A stretch of DNA of 64,000 nt. Source: Methylobacterium gossipiicola. Its GTDB lineage: Bacteria; Pseudomonadota; Alphaproteobacteria; Rhizobiales; Beijerinckiaceae. Numbering within the stretch: the stretch's first letter is position 1; each line of letters opens with the position of its first letter. Positions 9,927 to 20,038 of this stretch are shown piece by piece. Both the position numbers and the translations under genes were made by a program. The notes beneath the pieces were generated by a model. It was not told where the DNA came from. It saw nothing but the letters and a program-made list of their open reading frames with translations, and made no database searches. The stretch is from positions 17,273 through 81,272 of the forward strand of contig NZ_FOPM01000019.1 in NCBI RefSeq assembly GCF_900113485.1. Direction: 5' to 3'.

Positions 9927-11735
9927 ATGATCCCCTCGAAAGGTCGCCCCCTCCTGCGTTGGGCGACGGGCGCTTCGGCCTGCGTGCTCGTTCTCCTCGG
10001 TGCCGGTCTGCCCGAACGGTCAGGCGTCGCTTGGGCGCAGGAGGCGGCCTCCGCCGTCCAGGACGTGACCCTCACGGATGTGAGCCTGCCGCTTGGCGAC
10101 ACGGTGCTGAAAGCCCCGCGGGTCACGGTGAGCGGGACGCGCCTGTCGAAGGACGATCTCCTCGCCCTGCTCCGGCCCGGCCCCGAGCCCGTGGCGGCCC
10201 GCCTCGCCCGGCTCGATGCCGCGAGCCTCGTGATCCCGGAGTTGCGCTTCGAAGGCGCAGTCAAGGGAACGCGCGACAGCGTGACCTACAGCAACGTGAT
10301 CGCCAAGGACGTGCGTGCCGGCCGGATCGCCGACCTCACCGCCACGGGGGCGATTCTCACCGTGGAGGGGGAGCGCAAGGGTGCCGGCTCCTACGGTCCG
10401 CTCCAGGCCACCGACCTCGACCTCACGGCGCTTGCCCGCCTCTACGCCGAATCGGGCGACGGCAAGGGTGCCCTGCAGCGGATCTACGGCGCCTTCTCCC
10501 TGTCGGATCTCGCCTTTGTCGACACGAACGGCACGGCGGTGAAGTTCGCCCGCATCCAGGGGCGCGACCTCAGCGCGCGCCCGGTTCCCGGCGGCTGGGC
10601 CGGCGCCCTCGCGACTCTCACAGCACCCGGCCTCGCCGAAGCGCCGCCGGCCACCCGCGCCAAGGCTTCGGCCACGGCGGCGGACCTCGCCGAAGCCGTG
10701 ACGCTCGGCAGCTTCGAGGCCACGGGCCTCAGCGTGCAGCACACCAAGGGGCCGTCCCCCCTCGACCTTGGCATCGCCCGCATCCGTAGCGGGGGATCGG
10801 AGGCGAGCCTCGAGGACATCACCCTCACGAGCGGCGGCGTCACCGCGAAGGTGGCGCGCCTGTCCCTCAACGGCTTCTCCCTCGCCCCCACCATCGCGGC
10901 CCTGCGCACCTTCGCGGCGAAGCCCGACGCCACGGACGACGACCTGCGCCTGCTGACCCCGACGATCGGCACCTTGAGCCTGTCGGATCTCAGCCTCGAC
11001 CTGCCCCGCGATCCGGCCGTGCCCGATCCGCTGGTGCAAAATCCCGCAGGGAAAACCGCGCCGATGCATATCGGCCTGCGCACGGCCGCGATGAATTTCG
11101 GCCCGCCCCGCGACGGCGTTCCCACCGCCGGGCGGATCGACCTCACGGGCCTGACCCTGCCGGCTTCCGCCGTTGCCGGCATCCCGGGCCTCGGCTCGCT
11201 GGGCCTCTACGGCTACGGCGACCTCGACCTCACGGCGGTGGCGGACACCAGCTGGGACGCGGCCACCAAGGAGCTGAAGTTCGGGGAAATCTCGATTTCC
11301 GGCAAGGACATGGGCACGGTGCGGATCAACGGCCTGCTCGGCGGCATCGGCCCGGAGGTGTTCGACACCGATCCCGGCGTCTCGGGCTTCGCCATGTTGT
11401 CGGCCACCGCCAAGGCCCTCGACGTGACGATCGAGAATACCGGCCTGTTCGAGCGCTTCATCGCAGCGCAGTCGAAGGTGCTCAGCCTCAAGCCCGAAGA
11501 GCTGAAGCAGGAATACGCCACGGCGAGCCTCTACGGCGTCCCGGCGATCCTCGGCAACGCGGCGGGCGCCAAGGCCATTGGCACGGCCATGAGCCAGTTC
11601 GTGGCCAAGCCCGGAAGCCTGTCGCTGCACATCCGCCCCAAGAACGGCACCGGGATCGGCATGCTCGAATTCAGCGCGGCCCCGACCCCGGCGGCGGTCC
11701 TCGACCGCCTCACCGTCGACGCCAAGGCGAACTGA
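9927..11735 (+). CDS. Large exported protein of unknown function
   Basis: I do not recognise this 602-residue protein. It has a basic N-terminus, a hydrophobic stretch (residues about 15-28) and a likely signal-peptidase site after AWAQ near residue 37, so it is probably periplasmic. The mature part is full of short repeated patterns of the kind L-(S/T/E)-D-(V/L/I)-(S/T)-L separated by 70-150 residues. These suggest a repetitive beta-rich fold, perhaps like AsmA/translocation-type proteins, but no specific family is claimed. No cysteines are seen in the mature part. It stands alone between erpA and a convergent racemase gene. A 61-nt repeat follows its stop codon. Confidence 0.85.
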   Translation: MIPSKGRPLLRWATGASACVLVLLGAGLPERSGVAWAQEAASAVQDVTLTDVSLPLGDTVLKAPRVTVSGTRLSKDDLLALLRPGPEPVAARLARLDAASLVIPELRFEGAVKGTRDSVTYSNVIAKDVRAGRIADLTATGAILTVEGERKGAGSYGPLQATDLDLTALARLYAESGDGKGALQRIYGAFSLSDLAFVDTNGTAVKFARIQGRDLSARPVPGGWAGALATLTAPGLAEAPPATRAKASATAADLAEAVTLGSFEATGLSVQHTKGPSPLDLGIARIRSGGSEASLEDITLTSGGVTAKVARLSLNGFSLAPTIAALRTFAAKPDATDDDLRLLTPTIGTLSLSDLSLDLPRDPAVPDPLVQNPAGKTAPMHIGLRTAAMNFGPPRDGVPTAGRIDLTGLTLPASAVAGIPGLGSLGLYGYGDLDLTAVADTSWDAATKELKFGEISISGKDMGTVRINGLLGGIGPEVFDTDPGVSGFAMLSATAKALDVTIENTGLFERFIAAQSKVLSLKPEELKQEYATASLYGVPAILGNAAGAKAIGTAMSQFVAKPGSLSLHIRPKNGTGIGMLEFSAAPTPAAVLDRLTVDAKAN

Positions 11736-11758
11736 TCCAGCGTCCGCTGGATCGGCAA

Positions 11759-11819
11759 GCCCGCGCGGCACCTGAGCGAAGCCGCACTCCGCCATTCCGA
11801 AGGAATCAAACGGAGTTCG
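11759..11819 (+). repeat. 61-nt dispersed repeat, copy A
   Basis: This 61-nt sequence matches positions 43820-43880 with about seven substitutions and no length change. It lies 24 nt after the stop of the unknown exported protein. Its 3' half is an inverted repeat, CACTCCG with CGGAGT(T), separated by a 19-nt loop containing CATTCCGAAGG. The base-paired arms and the position just after a stop codon suggest a terminator or REP-like element, but no U-run follows the stem. Confidence 0.7.
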
Positions 11820-11830
11820 CATGAAAGCGG

Positions 11831-12523
11831 CTACGCGGCGAGGCGCGCGGGTGTGCCCGCGACGCAGGCTTCCGCAAGGGCCTGGGTCGCATCGAGGAGG
11901 GCGACTCCGAACGCTTCGTCCGATGCCGGGAGAGCGAGGGGAATCTCCGTGCAGGCGAGCACCACCTGCCGGCATCCCGCCGCGATCAGCCCGCGCGCCT
12001 GATCGCGCAAGGTGGCGCCGGCCTCCGCCACCCCGCCGGCCTTCACGAGGCGGATCGCCCGCATCACCGCCGCCTGATCGACGGGAGCCACGCAGGTGAA
12101 GCCGTGGCGGGCGAGGCGCCCGGTATAGATGCCGGCTTGCAAAGTCCCGGTCGTCGCCAGAACCCCGATTGGACCGCCGCGATATCCCCTGTCGAGCAGC
12201 TTTCCAGCAACCGCATCCACGATGTGGAGGATCGGGAGAGCCGTGCGGGCCTGGAGCGCGCCGTGCCAATGGTGGGCGGTGTTGCAGGGAATCGCGATGC
12301 GCGTGGCGCCGGCCGCCTCCAGCCGGCGCAGGCCCGCCAGCATGGCCGGCAGGGGATCGGGGCCGCCGTCGAGGATCGCCCGCGTCCGGTCGGGGATGTC
12401 GGAGGCCTGCAGCACCAGGGCGCCGGGATGGTCCTGGTCGCGCCCGGCCGGGGTCGCTTCCACGAGCTTGCGCATGAAGTCCACCGTGGCCATCGGCCCC
12501 ATGCCGCCCAGGATCCCCAGCAT
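11831..12523 (-). CDS. Aspartate/glutamate racemase family protein
   Basis: This cofactor-independent amino-acid racemase interconverts L- and D-forms (Asp or Glu, substrate not readable from sequence). The product is 230 residues and starts MLGILGGMGPMATVDF. The two catalytic cysteines are present: PCNTAHHW in the N-terminal lobe and ACTEIPLAL in the C-terminal lobe. The open frame continues to 12616, but the family start is at 12523. It lies 76 nt after the LysR gene on the same strand, so the regulator may control it or be co-transcribed. Its stop converges on the exported-protein gene. Confidence 0.92.
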   Translation of the reverse strand: MLGILGGMGPMATVDFMRKLVEATPAGRDQDHPGALVLQASDIPDRTRAILDGGPDPLPAMLAGLRRLEAAGATRIAIPCNTAHHWHGALQARTALPILHIVDAVAGKLLDRGYRGGPIGVLATTGTLQAGIYTGRLARHGFTCVAPVDQAAVMRAIRLVKAGGVAEAGATLRDQARGLIAAGCRQVVLACTEIPLALPASDEAFGVALLDATQALAEACVAGTPARLAA

Positions 12524-12599
12524 CGCGTCCCCTCCGCTCCGTCGCGGCGCCAGACATGACGCGGCCTGCGCTTCAGGGCCAATGCCGTGTCGGAACGCC

Positions 12600-13466
12600 T
12601 TATGCGGAGGCCGCATAAGGTTCGGCGGCCGCCCACACCGCCTCGACGGCGGCGCGGGTCCGGGCGCGGTTGCGGTAGAGTCGGATCTCCAGGGGCACGT
12701 CCGCCCCCGTCGCCACCAGCCGGCCGTCGGTGAGGTCGCGGCTGACGAGGCTGCGCGGAACCCGGGCGAGGCCGTGCCCCTCCAGCGCCATGGCCTTCAG
12801 GGCCTCCGCCATGGCGTTGACGTGGGCGACACGCCCCGACGGACCCTCGCCCTTCGCCTCCGCGAACAGGCTCACGCGCCCGAGGAAGGTATCGGGCGCG
12901 TAGGCCAGGCGCGGCATCGGTGCGTCCGGGCAAGCCGGACTGTGCACGGCCACCAGGGCGTCACACCCGATCACGCGATGGGGATAGAGGTCCGGATCGA
13001 GGAGGATCGGCACGCTCGGGTGGTGGAAGGTGAGGAGGAAATCGTAGGCGCCCTCGGCCAGCGCCTGGAGGCAATCGTGAAAATCCCCCGCCAGCAAGCG
13101 CGTCCCGAGGGGGCCGGTGCGGGCTTCGATGCCCCGGAACCAAGCGGGAAAGAACGCGAGCGACAGGGTGTGCAGGGCGGCGACGCTCACCACGGCCCCG
13201 CCGGTTCCAGTGCCGGCGCGCAGGTCGAAGCGGCTCGCGTGCAGCATCCGCACGGTCTCCTCCGCGGTCTCGCGGAAGCGCCGGCCCGCCGGCGTCAGGT
13301 TAGTCGGATAGGTGCTGCGGTCGATGAGGCCGACGCCGAGCCAAAGCTCCAGGGCCTGGATGCGGCGGCTGAAGGCCGATTGCGTGACGTGGCGCGCCTC
13401 GGCCGAGCGGGAGAAGCTGCGGGTCTCGGCGAGGCTGAGGAAATCCTCCAGCCATTTCAGCTCCAC
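12600..13466 (-). CDS. LysR-family transcriptional regulator
   Basis: This is a LysR-type regulator of 288 residues. The N-terminal winged helix-turn-helix covers about residues 2-60 (ELKWLEDFLSLAETRSFSRS followed by HVTQSAFSRRIQALE). A periplasmic-binding-protein-like effector domain follows from about residue 90. The start is a GTG, chosen because family members begin a few residues before WLEDF; the frame is open further upstream without similarity. It sits between rnd (20 nt upstream) and the racemase (76 nt downstream). The racemase is the obvious candidate target, but this is inference. Confidence 0.9.
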   Translation of the reverse strand: MELKWLEDFLSLAETRSFSRSAEARHVTQSAFSRRIQALELWLGVGLIDRSTYPTNLTPAGRRFRETAEETVRMLHASRFDLRAGTGTGGAVVSVAALHTLSLAFFPAWFRGIEARTGPLGTRLLAGDFHDCLQALAEGAYDFLLTFHHPSVPILLDPDLYPHRVIGCDALVAVHSPACPDAPMPRLAYAPDTFLGRVSLFAEAKGEGPSGRVAHVNAMAEALKAMALEGHGLARVPRSLVSRDLTDGRLVATGADVPLEIRLYRNRARTRAAVEAVWAAAEPYAASA

Positions 13467-13486
13467 CGCGTGCTCCCCGGCGGCTC

Positions 13487-14638
13487 TTAATTCAGTTCGC
13501 GGACTACGACCCGGCCACGCTCGGCCGAGAGGGCGAGGCGGCCGGCCTTGAGGGCCAGCGCCTTCTCGCCGAATATAGCCCGGCGCCAGCCGTGCAACAC
13601 CGGTACGTCCGCCGCGTCGTCGTCCGCGATGGCTTCGAGGTCGTCCACGGAGGCGATGATCTTCGGGGCGACGCCTTCGGTCTCGCACACGGCTTTCAGC
13701 AGCACCTTGAGGAGTTCGACGAGCGCCCCGTTGCCGCCGCGGCCGCGGCTGCGCTCCGGCAAGGCGATGTCGGCGAGATCGCGGGCGAAGCCCCGCTCCA
13801 CCGCCGCCAGGATGTCGGTGCCCGTGCGAGAGCGCTCGAAGCCGGCGGGAATCGAGCGCAGGCGCCCCAGGGCCTCGACGCTGCGGGGGGCGGCGGTGGC
13901 GACGTCGATCACCGCCTCGTCCTTAAGGATGCGCCCGCGCGGCACGTTGCGGCTCTGGGCCTCGCGCTCGCGCCAGGCGGCGACCTCGATGAGCACGGCG
14001 ATCTCGCGGGGCTTGCGCATCCGACCGGCGAGGCGCCGCCAGGCCGAGGACGGATCGGCCCGGTAGGTCTCGGGCGAGGTGAGCACGCTCATCTCCTCGT
14101 CGAGCCACTCGCCCCGGTCGGTGGAGAGGAGCTGGCCCGCCAGCACTTCGTAGACCTTCACGAGGTGGGTGACGTCGGACAGGGCGTAGGAGAGCTGCGC
14201 GTCGGAGAGCGGCCGGCGCGACCAGTCGGTGAAGCGCGAGGACTTGTCGATCTTGGCCTTGGCGACGTCGTTGACGAGTTGTTCGTAGGAGACCGAATCA
14301 CCGTAGCCGCACACCATGGCGGCCACCTGTGTGTCGAAGAACGGCTGCGGCAGCAGGCCACCGAGCAGCCAGATGATCTCGAGATCCTGCCGCGCGGAGT
14401 GGAACACCTTCACCACGCCCTCGTCGGCCATCAGGGCGAAGAACGGCGCCAGATCGAGGCCGGGGGCCAGGGGATCGACGAGCGCACCCGATCCGTCCGG
14501 TCCCGCCATCTGGATGAGGCAGAGCTTGGGATAATAGGTCGTCTCGCGCATGAACTCCGTGTCGACGGTGACGAAGGGTTGCGCGGCGAAACGGGCGCAG
14601 GCATCGGCCAGCGCCGGCGTGGTCGAGATCAGGTCCAT
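13487..14638 (-). CDS. rnd: Ribonuclease D
   Basis: RNase D is a 3'-5' exoribonuclease that trims tRNA and other stable RNA 3' ends. The product is 383 residues. The DEDD-type exonuclease residues are visible: DTEF at 26-29, HSARQD near 80-85, and the [13 protein letters not shown] segment near 150-162. The HRDC domain follows around residues 205-290. The start has no obvious Shine-Dalgarno. aspS is divergent, with 173 bp between the two start codons. Confidence 0.95.
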   Translation of the reverse strand: MDLISTTPALADACARFAAQPFVTVDTEFMRETTYYPKLCLIQMAGPDGSGALVDPLAPGLDLAPFFALMADEGVVKVFHSARQDLEIIWLLGGLLPQPFFDTQVAAMVCGYGDSVSYEQLVNDVAKAKIDKSSRFTDWSRRPLSDAQLSYALSDVTHLVKVYEVLAGQLLSTDRGEWLDEEMSVLTSPETYRADPSSAWRRLAGRMRKPREIAVLIEVAAWREREAQSRNVPRGRILKDEAVIDVATAAPRSVEALGRLRSIPAGFERSRTGTDILAAVERGFARDLADIALPERSRGRGGNGALVELLKVLLKAVCETEGVAPKIIASVDDLEAIADDDAADVPVLHGWRRAIFGEKALALKAGRLALSAERGRVVVRELN

Positions 14639-14811
14639 GAAAATCGGCTATATCGGAGGTTGACGCCGCGCGCGAGATCGGAACACCGAAACGAAGTGGA
14701 TGCCGCGCGGGCTGCAGGCGACCCGCCGTATGCGCGTTCGCCTTGACTTCGCTCCCCCCGCGTGAATGGTGCGGCGCTCAATCCCAAGAGCCCGTGATGC
14801 AACAGCCCGCC

Positions 14812-16626
14812 ATGCACCGTTACCGGACCCACACCTGCGGGGCGCTGCGCCCCTCGGACGTCGGCCAGACCGTCCGCCTCTCGGGCTGGTGCCACCGCAT
14901 CCGCGACCATGGCGGCGTGCTGTTCATCGACCTGCGCGATCATTACGGCCGCACCCAGTGCGTGGTGGATTCGGACTCGAAGGCCTTCCAGGCCGCGAAC
15001 CTCGCCCGCTCCGAGTGGGTGATCCGCATCGACGGCCGCGTGCGCACCCGGCCCGCCGGCACCGAGAACGCGGACCTGCCCACCGGCACCGTCGAGGTCT
15101 ACATCGACGAGATCGAGGTGCTGGGTCCGGCCGGTGAGTTGCCGGTGCCGGTGTTCGGCGACCAAGAATATCCCGAGGAGACGCGGCTGAAGTACCGCTT
15201 CCTGGATCTCCGCCGCGACAAGCTGCACGCCAACATCATGAAGCGCGGCGCGATCATCGATTCGCTCCGCCGCCGCATGCGCGAGGGCGGGTTCTTCGAG
15301 TTCCAGACCCCGATCCTCACGGCGTCCTCTCCGGAGGGCGCGCGCGACTACCTCGTGCCGTCCCGCGTCCACCCGGGTAAGTTCTACGCCCTGCCGCAGG
15401 CGCCGCAGCAGTTCAAGCAGCTGACGATGATCGCCGGCTTCGACCGCTACTTCCAGATCGCGCCATGTTTTCGCGATGAGGATGCCCGCGCCGACCGGAG
15501 CCCGGGCGAGTTCTACCAGCTCGATATCGAGATGAGCTTCGTCACGCAGGAAGACGTATTCCAGTCCGTCGAGCCGGTGCTGCGCAGCGTCTTCGAGGAA
15601 TTCGCCGACGGCAAGCGCGTCACGCAAGAGTTCCCGCGCATCCCCTACGCCGAGGCGATGCTGAAATACGGCGTCGACAAGCCGGACCTGCGCAACCCCC
15701 TGATCATCGCCGACGTGACCGATGCGTTCGCCCGCGAGGACGTGGCGTTCAAGGCGTTCAAGGGCGTGATCGCGTCGGGCGGCGTGGTGCGGGCGATCCC
15801 CGCCACGGGCGCCGCCACGCAGCCGCGCTCGTTCTTCGACAAGCTCAACGACTTCGCCCGCTCCGAAGGCGCCCCCGGCCTCGGCTACATCGTGTTCGAG
15901 GATGTCGACGGCGTGCTGACCGGCAAGGGTCCCATCGCCAAGTTCATCCCGGCCGAGGTGCAGGCGCTCATCGCCGAGACCACGGGCACGAAGGCGGGCG
16001 ACGCGGTGTTCTTCTCCGCCGGCACCGAGGCCAAAGCGGCGGCCCTGGCCGGCAAGGCCCGCAACCGCATCGCCGACGAACTGAACCTCTCCGACAAGGA
16101 TCAGTTCGCGTTCTGCTGGATCACCGACTTCCCGATGTACGAGTGGAACGAGGACGACAAGAAGATCGACTTCTCCCACAACCCGTTCTCGATGCCGAAC
16201 TTCGACCGCGAGGCGTTCCTTGCCCTCGACCCGGCGGACGAGACGACGATTCTCGGCATCAAGGCGTTCCAGTACGACATCGTCTGCAACGGCACCGAAC
16301 TGTCGTCGGGCGCCATCCGCAACCATCGCCCCGAGGTGATGGAGAAGGCCTTCGGTCTGGCCGGCTACGGCCAGGAGGTGCTGGAGGAGAAGTTCGGCGG
16401 CATGCTCAACGCCCTGAAGCTCGGCGCCCCCCCGCACGGCGGCATCGCTCCGGGTATCGACCGCATCGTCATGCTGCTCTGCGGCGAGCAGAACCTGCGC
16501 GAGGTGGTGCTATTTCCCATGAACCAGCGCGCCGAGGATCTGATGATGGGCGCCCCCGCCGAGGCGACCCCGAAGCAGCTGCGCGAACTTCACATCCGCC
16601 TGAACCTGCCCGAGAAGAACGCCTGA
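14812..16626 (+). CDS. aspS: Aspartate--tRNA(Asp/Asn) ligase
   Basis: AspRS is a class II synthetase. The product is 604 residues when started at [16 protein letters not shown], which fits homologues; ATG codons at 14743 and 14797 are in frame but add unconserved residues. The N-terminal OB fold binds the anticodon (about 15-110). Motif 2 ([17 protein letters not shown]) is near residue 220, and the bacterial GAD insertion lies in the middle. Motif 3 ([10 protein letters not shown]) is near 545. Because gatC, gatA and gatB are also in this window, the enzyme may be non-discriminating and also load Asp on tRNA-Asn. That is inference. Confidence 0.96.
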   Translation: MHRYRTHTCGALRPSDVGQTVRLSGWCHRIRDHGGVLFIDLRDHYGRTQCVVDSDSKAFQAANLARSEWVIRIDGRVRTRPAGTENADLPTGTVEVYIDEIEVLGPAGELPVPVFGDQEYPEETRLKYRFLDLRRDKLHANIMKRGAIIDSLRRRMREGGFFEFQTPILTASSPEGARDYLVPSRVHPGKFYALPQAPQQFKQLTMIAGFDRYFQIAPCFRDEDARADRSPGEFYQLDIEMSFVTQEDVFQSVEPVLRSVFEEFADGKRVTQEFPRIPYAEAMLKYGVDKPDLRNPLIIADVTDAFAREDVAFKAFKGVIASGGVVRAIPATGAATQPRSFFDKLNDFARSEGAPGLGYIVFEDVDGVLTGKGPIAKFIPAEVQALIAETTGTKAGDAVFFSAGTEAKAAALAGKARNRIADELNLSDKDQFAFCWITDFPMYEWNEDDKKIDFSHNPFSMPNFDREAFLALDPADETTILGIKAFQYDIVCNGTELSSGAIRNHRPEVMEKAFGLAGYGQEVLEEKFGGMLNALKLGAPPHGGIAPGIDRIVMLLCGEQNLREVVLFPMNQRAEDLMMGAPAEATPKQLRELHIRLNLPEKNA

Positions 16627-16778
16627 GGGCAGACTCTTCTCGCCTCCTGTCCGACGGGAGGCGGGGAAGAACATTCCAGGCAGGGCCTCGTCCTGAGGTG
16701 CTCAAAGCGCGGCGGATGCCCGAGACACCGCCGCGCTCCCTGGAACCTCCTTCGAGGCCGCACAGGAGACGCCGAGCC

Positions 16779-17663
16779 GTGCCGAGTCTCGTCGCCATCG
16801 TCGTCACCCATGACAGCGCGGAGGCCCTGCCCGGCTGCCTCGCGGCGCTCGCCGCCGAGCACGTACCGGCCCTCGTCGTCGACAATGCCAGCCGGGACAC
16901 GTCCGTGGCGGTGGCCGAGGCGGCGGGCACGCACGTGGTGCGGATGCCCCGCAACGAGGGCTACGGGCGGGCCAACAACCGGGGCGTCGCCGCCGCATCC
17001 CAAGCCGAGCGGGTCCTCATCCTCAACCCCGACGTGACCCTGCGCCCCGGCGCCGTCGATGCCCTGCTCGCCGCCGCCCGCGCCTATCCCGATGCGGGGC
17101 TGCTCGCCCCACGCCTCACGGAGCTGGACGGGCGGTTCTTCTACCAGCCGCGCTCGCTCCTCGCCCCCTATCTCACCAACCCGAAGGGCAAGCGCGCCCT
17201 GCCCGAGGGCGATGCCTGCGCGCCGTTCCTGTCCGGCGCCTGCCTGATGATCCGCCGCGACCTGTTCCTGGCGCTCGGCGGCTTCGACCCGAACCTGTTC
17301 CTGTTCTACGAGGACGACGACCTCTGCCGGCGGGTGGCGGATGCGGGCCACGCCCTCGTGCATGTCCACGGGGCGGAAGCCTTGCACGGGCGCGGGCGCT
17401 CGTCGACGCCGGAACCCGGCCGGGTGTTCCGCACCCGCTGGCATCAGGCCTGGTCGCGGGCCTACGTCGCGCGGAAATACGGCCTGCCCGATCCGAGTCC
17501 CGGCATGCTCGCCGTGAACATGCCGAAGGCGGCGCTGGCGCGCCTCATCCGCCATCGCCCCCTGTGGGAGCGCTACGGCGGTTCGGCCGCAGGGGCCCTC
17601 GCCGCCCTGCGTGGCCACACGGCTTTGGCCCGCGAGGGCTTGGCCCGCGAGGGGCGGCCGTGA
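16779..17663 (+). CDS. Family 2 glycosyltransferase (rhamnosyltransferase-like)
   Basis: This GT-A-fold glycosyltransferase is probably involved in surface polysaccharide or lipid glycosylation. The product is 294 residues from a GTG with AGGAGA about 10 nt upstream; an upstream in-frame ATG (16716) adds only basic, unconserved residues. It opens with the nucleotide-sugar-binding strand SLVAIVVTHD and VVDNASRDTS. A DxD-like LILNPDV lies near residue 88, and the acceptor-site segment FLFYEDDDLCRRV near 180. The stop overlaps the next gene's GTG by 4 nt (GTGA), so it is coupled to an acyltransferase. Confidence 0.88.
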   Translation: MPSLVAIVVTHDSAEALPGCLAALAAEHVPALVVDNASRDTSVAVAEAAGTHVVRMPRNEGYGRANNRGVAAASQAERVLILNPDVTLRPGAVDALLAAARAYPDAGLLAPRLTELDGRFFYQPRSLLAPYLTNPKGKRALPEGDACAPFLSGACLMIRRDLFLALGGFDPNLFLFYEDDDLCRRVADAGHALVHVHGAEALHGRGRSSTPEPGRVFRTRWHQAWSRAYVARKYGLPDPSPGMLAVNMPKAALARLIRHRPLWERYGGSAAGALAALRGHTALAREGLAREGRP

Positions 17664-18724
17664 GCGCGCCGACCTTCGGGCAGGCCCTCGACCGGCCTCA
17701 CAACGGCTTCTCCGCCCTGCGCCTCGTCCTGGCGGTGGCGGTGGTGGTCTCGCATGCCTTCAGCGTCGGCAGCGGCGATCGCCTCAATGAACCCCTGGCG
17801 CGAGCGACGGGCTATTCCCTCGGAGCCCACGCGGTGAACGGGTTCTTCGCGGTCTCGGGCTTCCTCGTCGTCATGAGCCTGGAGCGGCGCGGCCCCCGCG
17901 CCTATGCCGTCGCCCGCGCCCTTCGCATCCTACCGGGCGTCTTCGTGGCGACCCTGATGATCGCCCTCGTCCTTGGCCCCGCCCTCACTCGCCTACCCGT
18001 CGGAGCCTATTTCGCCGATCCCGGCCCGTGGCGATTCATCGGCGAAACGCTCACCCGCTTCAAGAGCAACATCCCGCTGCCGGGGGTGTTCGCCGACAAC
18101 CCCTACCGCATGCCGCTCGGCACAGTCTGGACCCTGAAATACGAGGTGCTGTGCTATCTCGGTCTGCTCGTCGTCGGTCTCGCGGGCCTGCTGCGGCCCG
18201 GCCCGGCCCTTGCTCTCGTGGCGGCCCTCGCCCTCGGCTTCGCCCTGGCGGGCTTCCTCTATCCCGACCTATCCGAAGGCGCGCAGACGCGCGTTCGTCT
18301 GGCCCTGCTGTTCACCTCCGGCGCGGCCCTCTATCTCTGGCGCGACCGCCTGCGACACCGGGTCTGGCCGCTGGCCGTCCTGGCCCTCGCCGCAGCCCTG
18401 TTTCAGGGGACGCCCCCGTATCGACCGCTCCTCTGCCTCGCCGAGGCCTACGGAGCGATCTGGCTGGCCCTGAGCCCGGCCCTCGCCCGCCCAGCCTTCG
18501 AGCCCCGCGCCGATCTCTCCTACGGCATCTACCTCTACGGTTGGCCGATTCAGCAGAGCCTGCAATCCGGACTGCCGGGGGCCTCGCCCTGGCTGCTCCT
18601 GCCCATCGCCCTGGCCCTCACGGGCTTCGTGGCGCTGGTGTCCTGGATCGCCGTCGAGCGGCCGGCCCTGCGACTCAAGGCGCGGATGCCGCGCGCGCGG
18701 CAGCGTCGGGTGGCCCCATCGTGA
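17660..18724 (+). CDS. Acyltransferase family 3 membrane protein
   Basis: This OafA/NodX-type integral membrane acyltransferase probably O-acylates a surface glycan or glycolipid. The product is 354 residues with about ten hydrophobic helices. The family signature is seen near the N-terminus (NGFSALRLVLAVAVVVSHAF, with the conserved Arg and His) and as VNGFFAVSGFLV. The GTG start lies inside the stop of the glycosyltransferase gene (GTGA), and its own stop overlaps the next gene in the same way. The three genes therefore form one coupled unit. Confidence 0.88.
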   Translation: MSAPTFGQALDRPHNGFSALRLVLAVAVVVSHAFSVGSGDRLNEPLARATGYSLGAHAVNGFFAVSGFLVVMSLERRGPRAYAVARALRILPGVFVATLMIALVLGPALTRLPVGAYFADPGPWRFIGETLTRFKSNIPLPGVFADNPYRMPLGTVWTLKYEVLCYLGLLVVGLAGLLRPGPALALVAALALGFALAGFLYPDLSEGAQTRVRLALLFTSGAALYLWRDRLRHRVWPLAVLALAAALFQGTPPYRPLLCLAEAYGAIWLALSPALARPAFEPRADLSYGIYLYGWPIQQSLQSGLPGASPWLLLPIALALTGFVALVSWIAVERPALRLKARMPRARQRRVAPS

Positions 18725-19023
18725 GCGCCCTCTCCCCACAGGCAGCCCTGGCCCAGGCGGTAGCCCGCATCGTCGCACACGGCTTCACGGTGATCGCCAG
18801 CAACACCCGGGGCGACAGCCACTACCTCAGGCCCGAGGGCTGCGCCTTTGCCCTGCGCGTCTCCAACCACGCCCGCACGCCGAAGCAGCGCAAGAACCAC
18901 CCCGACGCCATCGTGAGCCTGGTTATCCGCATGCCGCAGACGGAGCGCAGCGTGGATGCCCTTGTGGAACAGGCCCTGCGGAATTTCGCCGGAGCACGGC
19001 GAACCCGCGAGGCAGGCGACTAG
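18721..19023 (+). CDS. Small protein of unknown function, coupled to the acyltransferase
   Basis: I do not recognise this 100-residue protein. It has no signal peptide or membrane helix. It reads like a small alpha/beta domain: an N-terminal helix, IVAHGFTVIAS, then YLRPEGCAFALRVSNH, a basic KQRKNH turn and DAIVSLVIRM, ending in a helix. The GTG start overlaps the acyltransferase stop by 4 nt. Clean coding character and that overlap support it being real. Its stop converges on the DUF3297 gene 15 nt away. Confidence 0.75.
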   Translation: MSALSPQAALAQAVARIVAHGFTVIASNTRGDSHYLRPEGCAFALRVSNHARTPKQRKNHPDAIVSLVIRMPQTERSVDALVEQALRNFAGARRTREAGD

Positions 19024-19038
19024 CCCGCCCGGGCACCC

Positions 19039-19290
19039 TCAGCCCTCGGCCGGCTCATCGCGAAAATACGGCTCGACCGGGCCCTTCAGCTTCACCGTCA
19101 TGGGGTTGCCGGCCCGGTCCAGGGTCTTGCCGGCGGAGAGGCGCACCCAGCCCTCGCTGACGCAGTATTCCTCGACGTTGGTCTTCTCGACGCCCTTGAA
19201 GCGGATGCCGATGCCGCGTTCGAGGAGCTTCTCGTCGTAGAACGGGCTGTTCGGGTTCACGGCGAGGCGGTCGGGAAGCGTGTCGGACAT
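19039..19290 (-). CDS. DUF3297 family protein
   Basis: This small cytoplasmic protein of 83 residues belongs to the DUF3297 family, whose function is unknown. It begins MSDTLPDRLAVNPNSPFYD and contains the conserved GIRFKGVEKTNVEEYCVSEGW and PVEPYF segments. The start at 19290 is chosen because family members begin with this Ser/Asp-Pro pattern; the upstream extension is not conserved. It lies 49 nt downstream of the hexapeptide acetyltransferase on the same strand. Confidence 0.85.
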   Translation of the reverse strand: MSDTLPDRLAVNPNSPFYDEKLLERGIGIRFKGVEKTNVEEYCVSEGWVRLSAGKTLDRAGNPMTVKLKGPVEPYFRDEPAEG

Positions 19291-19339
19291 CGTCGGTCGG
19301 CCCTGTCGATGGGTTCGAAGGGGAAAGCGGTTAAGGGAT

Positions 19340-19975
19340 TCAGGCGCCGCCCGCAACGTCGAGGGCCCGTAGCGCCGCGATCAGGTCGTCCGTGCGCCCG
19401 CTCTGGAGCAGGGGCACGAGGCCCGCCACCGTTGCGTGCGGCCGGTCCCACCACGCGGTGTCGAGGAGCGCTGCCACGGTTTCGGGGTCGAAGCGGTGGC
19501 GGACCACCCGGGCGGGGTTACCGGCCACCACGGTATAGGCCGGCACGTCCCGGCTCACCACCGCGTGGGCCGCCACCACGGCGCCGTGGCCGATGGTGAC
19601 ACCCGACAGGATGAGACACCCCGACCCGAGCCAAACATCGGAGCCGATGACGACGTCGCCGCGCGAGGCGTGGTAATCGCCCGGCGCGTCGACCCCGGGC
19701 CACAGGCCCGGCAGGGCGGCGAACGGATAGGTCGAAACCCAGTCGAGGCGGTGGCCACCGCCGAGCAGGATCTCGACCTTGTCGGCGATGGAACAAAACC
19801 GCCCGATCGTCAGCCGTCGCCCGGATTCGGGAAACCGCACCTTCGGACGTCCATAAGAGTAAGCGCCGATGGAGAATCCGTGTTTTCGCGCCTGCCGGGC
19901 AAGGTGAATCCGGGTCTCGTTGCTCGGGTTGCGCCCACTCCGCAGGCGGTGCAACAGAGCTTTCAACCGAGGCAC
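19340..19975 (-). CDS. CatB-related hexapeptide-repeat O-acetyltransferase
   Basis: This is a left-handed beta-helix acetyltransferase of the xenobiotic (chloramphenicol/streptogramin) acetyltransferase type, about 211 residues. The hexapeptide repeats (GDVVIGSDVWLGSG, LSGVTIGHGAVVAA) and the conserved YTVVAGNPARVVR loop are visible. The likely catalytic His lies in the early GGHRLDWVSTYPF segment. The substrate is unknown; such proteins also modify surface sugars. No ATG is available, and GTG at 19975 or 19987 is possible, so the start is uncertain. It is divergent from the malic enzyme gene, whose start is only 63 nt away. Confidence 0.8.
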   Translation of the reverse strand: MPRLKALLHRLRSGRNPSNETRIHLARQARKHGFSIGAYSYGRPKVRFPESGRRLTIGRFCSIADKVEILLGGGHRLDWVSTYPFAALPGLWPGVDAPGDYHASRGDVVIGSDVWLGSGCLILSGVTIGHGAVVAAHAVVSRDVPAYTVVAGNPARVVRHRFDPETVAALLDTAWWDRPHATVAGLVPLLQSGRTDDLIAALRALDVAGGA

Positions 19976-20038
19976 CCCGGCTCCCACCGGAACGGTGCTG
20001 CAACGCGCGAGCGGCGCGACTTCCAGGGAGTGAGGCCC

